Source: Salinactinospora qingdaonensis | GTDB taxonomy: Bacteria > Actinomycetota > Actinomycetes > Streptosporangiales > Streptosporangiaceae | Assembly: GCF_039539445.1 (NCBI RefSeq) | Contig: NZ_BAABDD010000008.1 | Location: 62,001-126,000 of the forward strand | Direction of reading: 5' to 3' | DNA length: 64,000 bases | In this document: in pieces, positions 33,909 to 43,079 of the stretch | How positions within the stretch are numbered: the stretch's first letter is position 1 | Layout: each line of letters begins with the position of its first letter | Made by a program: the position numbers and the translations under genes | Notes under the pieces: model-generated | What the model was told of the DNA's origin: nothing | Seen by the model: the letters and a program-made list of their open reading frames with translations, nothing else | Database searches by the model: none

Positions 33909-35498
33909 ATGTCCTATTCTGACTCCCCCCAGCAGCAGCCACCGTGGCCGCAGCCGGGACAGCCGCCGGCCGGCCAGCCGCCGGCCTGGCACCCGCCCCA
34001 CGGTGGGTCTCCCCCCGGTGGCCAGCCCCGGCGTGGTCCAGTGTGGCTGATCCCGATCGCGGTCGTGCTGAGCCTGGCGATGATGACCACGGTGGTGTGG
34101 GCGTCGGACTCCGTGGTCGAGAACATTTTCGGCGGACCACAGCCGGAGTCGGTGCTGCCGGCGTCTTCGATGGCTTTCGCCAAGGCCGACTTCAAGCCCA
34201 CAGGCGCACAACTGGCCGCTTACGGCCAGTTTTACAGCAAGCTTCCCGACAGCGTGGTCGAGGAGACCGGCCCCCAAGACCAGTCGTTCGCCGAACCGCT
34301 CGTCACCGAGATGATGCCTGGTGTCGACTTCGCCACTGAGGTCGAGCCGTGGCTGGGACGCAGGTTCGGCGTGTCACTGTGGCCCACTGACGCCCCCGAG
34401 GCGATGCTCAGCAGCAACGAAGGGGTGAGCATGGCCGCGGCGGTCGCCGTGACCGACGAAGCCCAGGCGCGGGAATCGCTGACCGAGATCCAACGGGACA
34501 GTGACTTCGCGTTCGAGGTCAGGGACGGTTTCGCTCTGCTATCGGGCAATGAGGCCGCACTCGACGACCTCGTCGCCCAGGTGCGAAACCATGGAACGCT
34601 GGACTCCAACCCCGACTACCTCTCCGACATGGACACCACCGGCGACGACAACATCGCCTCGGCATGGATGGACATGAACCGGTGGTACGAGTGGATCAGC
34701 GTCTCCACCTCGGGAGAGGTCCCGGAAGAGTTGATGGCCGGCATGCCCGAGTTCACGGGGCGACTGGTGCTGGCGCTGCGCATTGAGGCCGACTACATGC
34801 AGTTGCGCGGCGACTTGTTGGACTTCACCTTCGATGGTGAACCCTATGAGCAGCTACAGTCAGACCAGGCCGGAATCAGCGCACTGGAGGAACTGCCCGC
34901 GAACACCGTGCTCGGCTTCGGCGGTGGCGGACTCGACCAGATGGCGCGTCAAGCGTGGCAGGCCAACCGTGAAACGCTGGAGTCTCTCGAAGGCTTCGCC
35001 CAGTTCGAGGAAGGGCTGGGGGCTCTGGGGATCTCGCTGCCAGGTGATTTCACCGGCCTGTTGGGCACCAGGACAGCCCTGGGCTTCACCGAACTGAGCG
35101 CCGGAAGCGACGGCTGGGACACCTACGGCAGTATGTCGCAGGACCTCTTCCACTACCGGGCGGTAGGCGCCGACCAGCAGATGATCAGCGAACTGGTCAA
35201 CGCGATCGCCTCCGGCAACTACAGCGAGCCGCCCACCGTTACCGGCGACGGCGACGCCGTGCTCGTCTACAACGAGAGTCCCGGCACGGGCACCCTCGGC
35301 GAGGACGCGCACTTCCAGACCACGATGGTCGGGCTGGAGCAGGCCAACCTGGGCTACTACATGAAGGTGGCGCCCTTCGCCGAGCAGTCGGGAATGGCCG
35401 ACGCCGACCAGTGGGGGGCGATCGGCGGGGCGGTCGACTACAACACCGACAGCGACGTGTCGATCAACCTGCGCTGGGCCCCCAGCGGCGGCCGGTAG
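33909..35498 (+). CDS. DUF3352 family secreted/membrane protein
   Basis: 529 aa. A Pro/Gln/Gly-rich cytoplasmic start (1-43) is followed by one TM helix at about 46-66 and a large acidic extracytoplasmic domain matching DUF3352 in layout: PESVLPASSMAFAKADFKP near the start and TTMVGLEQANLGYYMKV near the end. These proteins have repeated alpha/beta halves. Function is unknown; they are common in actinobacteria and often annotated as lipoprotein-like. The high Asp/Glu content is notable and could fit a saline environment, though this is inference. The ATG at 33909 directly follows a GGAGG-like run. Confidence 0.8.
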   Translation: MSYSDSPQQQPPWPQPGQPPAGQPPAWHPPHGGSPPGGQPRRGPVWLIPIAVVLSLAMMTTVVWASDSVVENIFGGPQPESVLPASSMAFAKADFKPTGAQLAAYGQFYSKLPDSVVEETGPQDQSFAEPLVTEMMPGVDFATEVEPWLGRRFGVSLWPTDAPEAMLSSNEGVSMAAAVAVTDEAQARESLTEIQRDSDFAFEVRDGFALLSGNEAALDDLVAQVRNHGTLDSNPDYLSDMDTTGDDNIASAWMDMNRWYEWISVSTSGEVPEELMAGMPEFTGRLVLALRIEADYMQLRGDLLDFTFDGEPYEQLQSDQAGISALEELPANTVLGFGGGGLDQMARQAWQANRETLESLEGFAQFEEGLGALGISLPGDFTGLLGTRTALGFTELSAGSDGWDTYGSMSQDLFHYRAVGADQQMISELVNAIASGNYSEPPTVTGDGDAVLVYNESPGTGTLGEDAHFQTTMVGLEQANLGYYMKVAPFAEQSGMADADQWGAIGGAVDYNTDSDVSINLRWAPSGGR

Positions 35499-35558
35499 CC
35501 GGTCGGCTCGCGCTGAAAGTGTGGCGTCCCCAGGGGGGAGGCCGACCGCGCTTTCCGG

Positions 35559-35574
35559 GCCGGGTGTGCCCGGC
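35559..35574 (+). terminator. Short hairpin after the DUF3352 gene
   Basis: GCCGGG, loop TGTG, CCCGGC: a perfect 6-bp stem 61 bp past the stop. There is no T-run. Moderate support. Confidence 0.4.
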
Positions 35575-35942
35575 AGTCACGGAGTACGCCATCATGGCGG
35601 CGTCGGCCGCGCCTGCGGGCAGCGGCTCCGCCACGCCGAGCCGTCGCGGCGGCCCGGCGCGACACGGGTAGCTGGTTCCCTGCCCCGCGCCGGCTACCCC
35701 GCCCCCAGGGGAGAGGCAGTTGTGGACCTCCGCGGCGGCGGAGCCCGCCGCCTGGTGCCGCCGAAGGGCGCCCTCATCACCCCAAGAGGCACCCAATCAC
35801 CCGTGTGGACCGGGTGAACCTCCCGGCTGACGAAGCGGCGGAGCATCGGCTCGTTGCGGTCGAGGAACCTCGGCGAAGGCGGGCAGCCGCGGGCCAAGCC
35901 CCTGGACCGGTCCGGAACAGACGACCGGCGGCCTCGGCTCTC
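35575..35942. other. Non-coding stretch between DUF3352 gene and ABC permease
   Basis: No supported gene. Several short frames lack an RBS and family likeness. There are many short GC inverted repeats, suggesting transcript ends for the converging genes. No repeats or IS ends are recognised. Confidence 0.45.
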
Positions 35943-36770
35943 TCAGTCGATCAGGCGCCGCCGCATCTGTAGCACCGCCAGGGACCAGGCCACGGCCACG
36001 AAGCCCACGATGGCGGCGAGATGGCCGAGGTCGGCCAGGGGCCGCAGCCCGAACGAGGCGTCGCGTACCAGCTCCACGCAGTGGTACAGCGGGTTCACCT
36101 TGGCCGCCACCTGCACCCACGACGGCAGCGTGTCGACCGGGAAGAAGGTGCCGGCGATGATGAACAACGGCGTGATCACCCCGGAGATGATGTAGTCCAT
36201 CGTCTTGATCGAGGGCACCAGGGCTGAGAACCAGATCCCCAGCAGGGCGAAGCCGAAGCCGGTGACGAACGCGATGAACGGGACGAGCAGCATCGTGGGC
36301 GCCGGCGGCAACCCGAAGGCGAGGGCGACCAGCAGCGGCGCGCACCCGTACACACCGGCCTTGAGGGCGATCCAGCTCGCCTCAGCCGTGACGAGTTCCC
36401 GAACGTCGACCGGCGCCGCGAGCATCCCCTCGTAGGAGTGCTGGAACACCCGGCGTACATAGGTGTCGATGAGGCCGGGGAACATGGAGGTGAACAGCAC
36501 CGACATGGCCACGATGCCGGTACCGATGAACTCGATGTAGCTGTAGCCGCCGATGGCGCCCACCAGCGATCCCAGGCCGAACCCGAAGGCCAGCACGAAG
36601 ATGACGGGTTCCACGATGGCGGCGAACGTGGTGGGGGCCCAACTGCGGCGGTACAGCGCCCACTCGCGGGCGAGCACGCCGGCCACGGGGGCGATCTCGA
36701 AGCGCCCGGGCGGCGAGGTGGCTACCTGCCTGCGCGTGGCGGTCTCAACGGTGTCGGTATCGGCGGTCAA
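35943..36770 (-). CDS. ABC-2 type exporter permease (NodJ/DrrB-like)
   Basis: A 275-aa membrane subunit with six predicted helices. The region around residues 60-135, with GTGIVAMSVLFTSMFPG and YVRRVFQHSYEGMLAAPV, and the ending around IISGVITPLFIIAGTFFPVDTLP are typical of ABC-2 permeases of the NodJ/DrrB group, which export drugs, lipids or glycans. Its ATG overlaps the stop of the ATPase gene (ATGA), so the two are coupled. The substrate cannot be told. Confidence 0.92.
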   Translation of the reverse strand: MTADTDTVETATRRQVATSPPGRFEIAPVAGVLAREWALYRRSWAPTTFAAIVEPVIFVLAFGFGLGSLVGAIGGYSYIEFIGTGIVAMSVLFTSMFPGLIDTYVRRVFQHSYEGMLAAPVDVRELVTAEASWIALKAGVYGCAPLLVALAFGLPPAPTMLLVPFIAFVTGFGFALLGIWFSALVPSIKTMDYIISGVITPLFIIAGTFFPVDTLPSWVQVAAKVNPLYHCVELVRDASFGLRPLADLGHLAAIVGFVAVAWSLAVLQMRRRLID

Positions 36771-37720
36771 TCCACGGTCTCCCCGGTCAGCGTGACGAAT
36801 ACGTCCTCAAGGTTGGCGGCGCGCTGGGTTCCCGGGCCGAGCCGGTCGCGCAGTTCGCCGGAGAGTTGCTCGGCGTGCAGCACCGACAGGGTGGCGCCGG
36901 TGCGTCGGGTCACGAAACCAGCGCCGTGTGCGAGCTTCTCCAGATCCGCGATCTCGGTGGGGCGGCTGGGAAACTCCTCGACCACGGCACCGGCGTATTC
37001 GGCGATGAGGTCGCTCGGCGCGCCGTGGCTGACAACCTTGCCGCTGGCCATGAGCGCGACCTCGTCGGAGAGCCGTTCGGCCTCCTCGATGTAGTGGGTC
37101 GACATCAGCACGGTGACCCCGTCTTCGCGCAGCGCGGTGATGAGCCCCCACAACTCTTGGCGGATCTGCGGGTCGAGTCCCACGGTGGGCTCGTCGAGCA
37201 GGATCGCGCGGGGCCGGTGCACGAGGCCGCGGGCGATGAGCAGGCGGCGGCGCATGCCTCCGGACAGCTTGTCGGTGCGGGTGTTCTGCCGGTTTTCCAG
37301 GTGGGCGATCCGCAGGGCGCGCAGCACAGCGGCGGCGCGCTCGCGGCGCGGCACGCGATACAGATGGGTGAACACCTCAAGGTTCTCGCGAACCGTGAGT
37401 TCCTCGTCGAGGTTGTCGTGCTGAGGCACGACCCCCATGAGGGCACGGGCGCGTTTGGACTCGCGCGGCACCTGATGGCCGAGGATGGTGATCTCACCGG
37501 TGTCGGCGCGGCTCTGCGCGGTGAGCATGCGCATCGTGGTGGACTTTCCCGCGCCGTTGGGACCCAACAGGCCAAGGATGATCCCACCAGTGACATCGAG
37601 GTTGAGCCCGTCGACAGCGGTGATGTTACCGAAGCGCTTCACCACCCCACGTAGGGATATGGCGGTTTTCGGAGTTTCGATGGTCTCCGCGGTGTGCTCG
37701 TGGAGCGACGGCCTCGTCAT
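36767..37720 (-). CDS. ABC exporter ATPase (NodI/DrrA-like)
   Basis: A 317-aa nucleotide-binding subunit. Walker A GPNGAGKST lies near residue 50, signature LSGGMRRR near 150, Walker B RAILLDEPTVGLD near 170 and the H-loop STHYIEEA near 204. The C-terminal 90 residues match the DrrA-type regulatory extension. The ATG at 37720 is chosen; a frame open to 38434 is shadow of the DUF1707 gene on the other strand. It forms a bicistronic operon with the permease. Confidence 0.93.
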   Translation of the reverse strand: MTRPSLHEHTAETIETPKTAISLRGVVKRFGNITAVDGLNLDVTGGIILGLLGPNGAGKSTTMRMLTAQSRADTGEITILGHQVPRESKRARALMGVVPQHDNLDEELTVRENLEVFTHLYRVPRRERAAAVLRALRIAHLENRQNTRTDKLSGGMRRRLLIARGLVHRPRAILLDEPTVGLDPQIRQELWGLITALREDGVTVLMSTHYIEEAERLSDEVALMASGKVVSHGAPSDLIAEYAGAVVEEFPSRPTEIADLEKLAHGAGFVTRRTGATLSVLHAEQLSGELRDRLGPGTQRAANLEDVFVTLTGETVD

Positions 37721-37807
37721 AAGGCTCACCGTAGGAGCTATGGCACTGGTTTCTCCAGTTATTTTCCTTTGCTGCGGGTCGACACCGGCTCCCGGTAACG
37801 TAAAGCC

Positions 37808-38395
37808 GTGAGCGAGCACACGCCCGCCTCTCGGCTGCGGGCCTCTGACCGGGACCGGGAGCGCGTGATGGCGGTGCTGCGCGCGGCGGTGACCGACGGA
37901 CGGTTGAGCCTGCCGGAATTCGAGGAGCGCACCGAGCGGGTACAGCGTGCCCGTGTCCTCGGTGAGCTCCCCGCCGTCACTGCCGATCTCGTGGCGCCCC
38001 ACGACCAGCCCATCCACCTGAGTGAGCGGCCGGTGGCGGCGCTGCTGCGCGACGACGCGCGTGCCGGCCGCTGGGTGGTGCGCACCGGTCAACTCGTGGT
38101 CGCGCTGCTGGGCACCGCCGATGTCGACATGCGCGACGCGCTCTTCGCCGAGGGGCACGTGCGGATGAGCGTCGCCACGCTCCTGGGACGGGTACGGGTA
38201 CGAGTGCCCGAGGGGGTCGACGTGCGGGTGCGGGGGTGGTCGTTCCTGGGACGGCGCTCCACCAGTACCCGGCCGGTGCGCAGCGGGGCGGCACCGACCC
38301 TGGAGATCGGCGGGTTCTCGCTGCTGGGTTCGCTGCGTGTCATCGGCCCTGGACAGGGCCGGCGTCGACAGCCACTGCGCCGAAGCCGTCCCTGA
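37808..38395 (+). CDS. DUF1707 (SHOCT-like) domain protein
   Basis: A 195-aa protein. Residues 8-58 are the DUF1707 domain (RASDRDRERVMAVLRAAVTDG, then LSLPEFEERTERVQRAR in pieces), a short helical module common in actinobacteria. The C-terminal half (about 85-185) resembles the beta-helical LiaF/DUF2154-like cell-wall-sensing domain, with VDMRDALF and VRVPEGVDVRVRG. There is no membrane helix. A role in envelope stress sensing is known for LiaF relatives and is only inferred here. It is divergent from the ABC operon. Confidence 0.8.
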   Translation: MSEHTPASRLRASDRDRERVMAVLRAAVTDGRLSLPEFEERTERVQRARVLGELPAVTADLVAPHDQPIHLSERPVAALLRDDARAGRWVVRTGQLVVALLGTADVDMRDALFAEGHVRMSVATLLGRVRVRVPEGVDVRVRGWSFLGRRSTSTRPVRSGAAPTLEIGGFSLLGSLRVIGPGQGRRRQPLRRSRP

Positions 38396-38459
38396 GCGCC
38401 GCGCCACCTGCGGGTCTGGCAGTCTTGACCTCAAATCTTCCTGGAGGTGTCACGAACCG

Positions 38460-39860
38460 ATGAGTGAATTCCGCGTCGAGCACGACTCGATGGGTGAGGT
38501 CAAGGTCCCCGCCGAGGCGAAGTGGCGGGCGCAGACCCAGCGAGCCGTGGAGAACTTTCCCCTCTCCGGCCAGGGGCTCGAACGCGCCCACATCCGCGCT
38601 CTCGCCCACATCAAAGCCGCCGCAGCGCGTGTCAACGCCGAACTCGGGGTGATCGACCGCGATCTCGGCGAGGCGATCCGCGCGGCTGCCCTGGAGGTCG
38701 CCGAGGGTTCCTGGCACGACCACTTCCCCATCGACGTGTTTCAGACCGGCTCGGGCACGTCGAGCAACATGAACACCAACGAGGTGGTCGCGACGCTGGC
38801 CGGCGAGGCGCTGGGCCGTCCGGTCCACCCCAACGACCACGTCAACGCCTCCCAGTCCTCCAACGACGTGTTCCCGTCGTCGATCCACATCGCGGCCACC
38901 GACGCCGTCGTCAACGACCTGATCCCGGCGTTGCGGCACCTGGAGGACACGCTCCTGGGCAAGTCCCGAGAGTTCGCCACGGTGGTCAAGAGTGGCCGCA
39001 CGCACCTCATGGACGCCACGCCGGTGACGCTGGGCCAGGAGTTCGCCGGCTACGCCGCGCAGGTGCGTCACGGGGTGGAGCGGCTGGAGGCCGCCTTGCC
39101 GCGTGTGGCGGAGCTGCCGCTGGGCGGGACGGCCGTGGGCACCGGCATCAACACGCCGGAGGGCTTCGCCTCCCGGGTGATCGCCGAGATCGCACAGGCG
39201 ACCGGGCTGGCGCTGACCGAGGCGCGCGACCACTTCGAGGCCCAAGGCGCCCGTGACGGCCTGGTGGAACTGTCGGGGCAACTGCGCACCATCGCCGTGG
39301 GCTACACCAAGATCGCCAACGACATCCGCTGGATGGGTTCGGGTCCGCGCACCGGGCTCACCGAAGTGTTCCTCCCGGACCTACAGCCGGGGTCTTCGAT
39401 CATGCCCGGCAAGGTCAACCCGGTGCTGTGCGAGGCCATGCTCCAGGTCGCCTCGCAGGTGGTGGGCAACGACGCCGCGGTGGCCTTCGGCGGTTCCAGC
39501 GGAAACTTCGAACTCAACGTGCAACTGCCGATGATGGCGCGCAACGTGCTGGAGTCGATTCGGCTACTGGCCAACGTCTCCCGGGTGTTCGCCGACCGTT
39601 GCGTGGCGGGCATCGTAGCCAACGAGGAGCGGTGCGCCGAGTACGCGCAGTCCTCGCCCTCCATCGTGACGCCACTGAACCGCTACATCGGCTACGAAGA
39701 GGCCGCGAAGGTCGCCAAGGAGGCCCTGGCGCAGCGCAAGACGATCCGTCAGGTGGTGGTCGAGCGTGGCTACGTGGCTGAGGGCAAGCTCACCGAGGCG
39801 GAACTGGACGCCGCGCTGGACGTGCTGGCGATGACCAACCCCACCGCCCAGTCCGGATAG
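38460..39860 (+). CDS. fumC: Class II fumarate hydratase
   Basis: A 466-aa TCA-cycle enzyme interconverting fumarate and malate. Substrate-site motifs are visible: TGSGTSSNMNTNEV near residue 99, VNASQSSNDVFPS near 129, SGRTHLMDATPVTLGQE near 181 and the superfamily signature GSSIMPGKVNP near 312. The start ATG at 38460 follows TGGAGGTGTC; upstream frame is rejected. The gene is followed by the strongest hairpin in the window. Confidence 0.97.
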   Translation: MSEFRVEHDSMGEVKVPAEAKWRAQTQRAVENFPLSGQGLERAHIRALAHIKAAAARVNAELGVIDRDLGEAIRAAALEVAEGSWHDHFPIDVFQTGSGTSSNMNTNEVVATLAGEALGRPVHPNDHVNASQSSNDVFPSSIHIAATDAVVNDLIPALRHLEDTLLGKSREFATVVKSGRTHLMDATPVTLGQEFAGYAAQVRHGVERLEAALPRVAELPLGGTAVGTGINTPEGFASRVIAEIAQATGLALTEARDHFEAQGARDGLVELSGQLRTIAVGYTKIANDIRWMGSGPRTGLTEVFLPDLQPGSSIMPGKVNPVLCEAMLQVASQVVGNDAAVAFGGSSGNFELNVQLPMMARNVLESIRLLANVSRVFADRCVAGIVANEERCAEYAQSSPSIVTPLNRYIGYEEAAKVAKEALAQRKTIRQVVVERGYVAEGKLTEAELDAALDVLAMTNPTAQSG

Positions 39861-39879
39861 TCCCTGCCTGCCACCCAGG

Positions 39880-39929
39880 ATCGGTGGGCGCGGCGCGAGA
39901 TCCCCTCCCCAAGCGCCGCGCCCACCGAT
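39880..39929 (+). terminator. Strong 17-bp-stem terminator after fumC
   Basis: Arms at 39880-39896 and 39913-39929 pair over 17 bp without mismatch, with a 16-base loop, 20 bp after the fumC stop. Core arm GGTGGGCGCGGCGC. There is no T-run, usual for actinomycetes. Confidence 0.85.
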
Positions 39930-40011
39930 GTGTCGGGCGTTTCCCGTATCCTGCTGTGGCTCTTTCCACGGCGCCCTTTGCTTTCCCCTTGACGATTCGG
40001 CGTGAGGCACC

Positions 40012-41646
40012 ATGACAGACGGACAGCACCCCCACGATCGGACTGTGGCCGGTCGCTACCAGGTTCGCGAGGAACTCGGCCGTGGCGGTATGGGGGTCGT
40101 GTGGCGGGCCTGGGACCCCGAGCTGGAGCGCGAGGTCGCCATCAAGGAGGTGCTGCTCCCGCCCGACCTGCCGGAGTCCGAACGTGAGGAGATGCACGCC
40201 CGGACCCGGCGCGAGGCGCGGTCGGCGGCGCGACTGTCGCACCCTTCCGTCGTGGCCATCCACGATGTGCTCGATTTCGAGGGACACCCCTGGATCGTCA
40301 TGGAGCTGCTCAACGGGCGTTCCCTCGCCCGGGTGCTCAAGACGAACGGGCCACTGCCGGCCCAGCACGTCGCGGGGATCGCGGCGTCGCTGCTGTCGGC
40401 GCTGGTGCTGGCGCACTCCAAAGGGGTGGTCCACCGCGATATCAAACCGGGCAATGTGATGCTGTGCGACGACGGCCGCGTCGTTCTCACCGACTTCGGT
40501 ATCGCCACGATCGACGGCGACACCGCGATCACGCGCACGGGGTCGCTGATCGGTTCACCGGAGTACATGGCGCCGGAGCGGCTGCAAAACGAGCGTTCGG
40601 ACACCTCCTCCGACATGTGGAGCCTGGGGACGACGCTCTACGCGGCGTGCGAGGGGCAGTCCCCGTTCCGGCGCGAGACGGTTACGGCGGCGATATCGGC
40701 GGTGATGTCGGCGCCGGTGCCGTCGCCGCAGCGGGCCGGTTTCCTCACACCGCTGCTGTTGGGCATGCTCGAACGCGACCCGCAGCGCCGGCTCGACGCG
40801 GTGCGGGCGCAGCAGATGATGGCCGCCACAGTGCCCACAGCGCCCTATCCGACGGGGCAAGGCGGCGCTGCCACCCCGCCCGCGGGGAGTGCACCGCCTA
40901 TGGCTGCGAGAGCGGCGGAGTACGCCGGAGCGGCGGCTCAGGCGGGATCAGCGGGGGCGGCGGGGGCCGCTGCCCCGCCATCGGGGGCTGAGGCGGCGAT
41001 GCAGAGTCCACCGCCGCCGAGCGACAGGGCTCCTGGCGCCGTGCGGCAGCGCCGTAGCCGCGGGGGGATCTACGCCGCTGTGGCAGGGGGGCTGGTCGTG
41101 GTGGTGGTGCTCGCCGTGGCCGCGGTGTGGTTCGTCAACCGCCCGCTGGAGACGCGGTACCGGCTCTACGTCGACGACAGAACCTCGGTGACCTATCCCC
41201 ACGATTGGGAGGTCACCCCCACCGACTACGACGAAAGCGGCACTATCTCCCACCCCGACAGCCGCGAGACCATCAGCATCTCGTTCAACCGGTACGACCC
41301 GGAGGACGTGTCCTCGGCGCAGGAGGCGTTGCAGAACCGGGAGGCCCAGACGTGGGAGCAGGAACTCCAGGACTACCAGCGCGTACGCGACGAGCCCTAC
41401 GGTGAGGACTTCTTGCCGGCGCACTGGAGCGGGCACGTCTGGGAGTTCACCTACACCGACGCCGCGCAGCACGAGGACCACCCCGAACGCACGCGGATTC
41501 GGGTGGAGATCCTCGTGGGTGAGGAGGACGAGGAGTCGCCGGACTACGAGGCCCACTGGCTCATCTGGGACCTGCCCACCGACAAGCGCTCGGACTACCG
41601 GCGGATCATCGACGAGGTCAACCACTCCTTCCGCCCGAACCTGTGA
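40012..41646 (+). CDS. Membrane Ser/Thr protein kinase (PASTA-less)
   Basis: 544 aa. The kinase domain spans about 14-270: Gly-loop GRGGMGVVW, catalytic Lys in EVAIKEV, HRDIKPGNVML, DFGIA and SPEYMAPER are all intact, so it should be active. A Pro/Ala-rich juxtamembrane linker (about 280-345) leads to one TM helix (about 353-373) and a 170-residue acidic outer domain (RYRLYVDDRTSVTYPHDW onward), which carries no PASTA repeats. The outside domain may sense a ligand. It stands alone, with its promoter in the 80-bp gap after the fumC terminator. Confidence 0.92.
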   Translation: MTDGQHPHDRTVAGRYQVREELGRGGMGVVWRAWDPELEREVAIKEVLLPPDLPESEREEMHARTRREARSAARLSHPSVVAIHDVLDFEGHPWIVMELLNGRSLARVLKTNGPLPAQHVAGIAASLLSALVLAHSKGVVHRDIKPGNVMLCDDGRVVLTDFGIATIDGDTAITRTGSLIGSPEYMAPERLQNERSDTSSDMWSLGTTLYAACEGQSPFRRETVTAAISAVMSAPVPSPQRAGFLTPLLLGMLERDPQRRLDAVRAQQMMAATVPTAPYPTGQGGAATPPAGSAPPMAARAAEYAGAAAQAGSAGAAGAAAPPSGAEAAMQSPPPPSDRAPGAVRQRRSRGGIYAAVAGGLVVVVVLAVAAVWFVNRPLETRYRLYVDDRTSVTYPHDWEVTPTDYDESGTISHPDSRETISISFNRYDPEDVSSAQEALQNREAQTWEQELQDYQRVRDEPYGEDFLPAHWSGHVWEFTYTDAAQHEDHPERTRIRVEILVGEEDEESPDYEAHWLIWDLPTDKRSDYRRIIDEVNHSFRPNL

Positions 41647-41832
41647 GCCCCCGCCGACGCGACCGATCACCGCGAGTTGTCGTCGCTGGGCGGTTCTCGC
41701 GGCTCACCTGTCGCCGAGCGGTTCGAGCTCGTCGTGGTCAAAGCGCCCGGCGCTCCCCCGCAACCGCCCTCACCGAGCGCGGGGCCTGCGCAGCGCTGTT
41801 GACCGCATCCAGCGGCGGGCGCCGGCCGGCGG

Positions 41833-42810
41833 TCAGTACCAGCCGTCGGTCTGCGACTTCTCCCAGGCACCGCAGGGGGTGCCGTACCGTTCTGAGATGT
41901 AGCCCAGGCCCCACTCGATCTGTGTGGCCGGGTTGGTCTGCCAGTCCGCGCCCGCCGTGGCCATCTTGGAGCCGGGCAGGGCCTGCGGGATGCCGTAGGC
42001 GCCCGAACTGGGGTTGCGTGCCGTGTGGTCCCAGTTGCTCTCCTTCTCCCAGAGCGGTTCCAGGCAATTGAACTGGTCGGCGCTCCAGCCGTAGTCGGCG
42101 AGCATGGCCTGGGCGATGCTCTTGGGGTCACCGGAGTACTCGGGGCCGTCGGTGTCGTCGGAGCCGGTGTCCTCCTCGGGCTCTTCCTCTTCTTCCTCCT
42201 GCTCGGCCGCGACGTCGGCGGCAGCGCCGCTCCTAGCGGAGTCGACGGCCTCCTGGCGCTTCTTCCTGGCTTCGTCGAGGCGCGCGGCCAGGTTTTCCTC
42301 GGCCGTCTCCTGGGTTTTGGGGAAGAAGGGGGACTCCGAGGCGGCGGATTCCGAGACGGTGGGAAGGGCCCGCATGTCGGCCGCCGCCTGCTCGGAGCCC
42401 GGGGTGGTGTCCATGTCTCCCATGAGGACGATCGCGGCGAGCACCGCGCCGGCCACCACCATGACCGAGGCGGCGGCGGTAACGGCCCACAGCGTGCCCC
42501 GGGTGCGGGGCAGGAACCGTCCGCCGCTGCCTCGCTTGGCCGAGGCGACACGTTTCTTGCCCCGGCGAGACGCCAGGGAGAGAGCGCTCCGCAGCGAGAA
42601 CTGCCCTTTCGCTCGCCGCTTGCCCGGAGAGGTGGCGCGATCTCGCCCGCGGCGAGAACGGAGCGGGAAGGCGTTACGTAGCAAGGGAACTGCCTTTCGC
42701 GTGTCGCTTGCCGGAGGGGGTGGCACGATCTCCGACGCGAGGGGAACGCTCTCAGGGGGAGCGTGCTGTTGCCGCCGGCGGGCGGGGTAGCGCTGGAGAT
42801 CGCCGCGCAC
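41833..42810 (-). CDS. Secreted transglycosylase-like (SLT) protein with repeated basic leader
   Basis: 325 aa. The C-terminal domain (about 235-325) reads LADYGWSADQFNCLEPLWEKE, then SGAYGIPQALPGSKM, then WGLGYISERYG: the lysozyme-like SLT fold of actinobacterial resuscitation or aggregation-type wall proteins, with the Glu of WEKESNW as catalytic candidate. One TM/signal anchor lies at about 105-130. An unusual 100-residue basic cytoplasmic leader with about 30-aa repeats precedes it, and an acidic Glu-rich linker lies after it. The start is uncertain: GTG at 42810 has no clear RBS. A stable hairpin lies upstream at 42861-42878. A wall-remodelling role is inferred. Confidence 0.78.
   Translation of the reverse strand: MRGDLQRYPARRRQQHAPPESVPLASEIVPPPPASDTRKAVPLLRNAFPLRSRRGRDRATSPGKRRAKGQFSLRSALSLASRRGKKRVASAKRGSGGRFLPRTRGTLWAVTAAASVMVVAGAVLAAIVLMGDMDTTPGSEQAAADMRALPTVSESAASESPFFPKTQETAEENLAARLDEARKKRQEAVDSARSGAAADVAAEQEEEEEEPEEDTGSDDTDGPEYSGDPKSIAQAMLADYGWSADQFNCLEPLWEKESNWDHTARNPSSGAYGIPQALPGSKMATAGADWQTNPATQIEWGLGYISERYGTPCGAWEKSQTDGWY
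42534..42750 (-). repeat. Three degenerate direct repeats of about 84-88 bp in the leader of the transglycosylase gene
   Basis: Copies start near 42534 (GCTTGGCCGAGG), 42618 (GCTTGCCCGGAG) and 42706 (GCTTGCCGGAGG), as read on the + strand. Two of them are about 75% alike over some 58 bp. In protein they give a repeating pattern of LRxAxxLxSRRGxxRxAS followed by a Lys/Arg run. No such repeats are expected in the family. Confidence 0.6.
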
Positions 42811-42860
42811 GGGAGAGCGAATCGCTGGGGGCAGGCTACGAGCCCGCGCGCTGGGGCCTT

Positions 42861-42878
42861 GGTAGGCCGAAGCCTACC
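42861..42878 (-). promoter_or_regulatory. UUCG-tetraloop hairpin in the 5' region of the transglycosylase gene
   Basis: On the minus strand GGTAGGC-TTCG-GCCTACC forms a perfect 7-bp stem with the very stable UUCG loop, 51-68 bases before the GTG start. No + strand transcript is expected to end here. It could be a 5' UTR regulatory stem or part of a riboswitch, or an mRNA stabiliser. The conserved bases of the c-di-AMP (ydaO) riboswitch, common ahead of such wall genes, were not found. Confidence 0.5.
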
Positions 42879-43079
42879 TTGCAGCACGATCACGGACGTG
42901 TAACACAAAACTGCCCATGATATATGTCACACTACCTAAAGTGAACATTAATACCCTTTTTGCCTAGCATATAACTACATATTGTGATGTTAAGGAAAAT
43001 GCGGTGAGATGGGGTACTCACGCGATCTGAGTACTCGACACGATGGTGCGTGCTCGTGCCGGCTGGCAGCGTGGCAGGT

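Noticed and set aside
35694..35897. 67-codon minus-strand frame after the ABC permease
   Set aside because: No RBS, no similarity recognised, and composition typical of random GC-rich frames.
37721..38434. N-terminal extension of the ABC ATPase frame
   Set aside because: It is antisense to the DUF1707 gene; the ATG at 37720 gives a family-typical length.
42811..42900. ydaO (c-di-AMP) riboswitch upstream of the transglycosylase gene
   Set aside because: The conserved elements I know were not found; only a UUCG hairpin is clear. A covariance-model scan would settle it.
41667..42908. 413-codon minus-strand frame overlapping the transglycosylase gene
   Set aside because: Pro/Arg/Ser-rich shadow in another frame; the SLT motifs are read in the 41833-42810 frame only.
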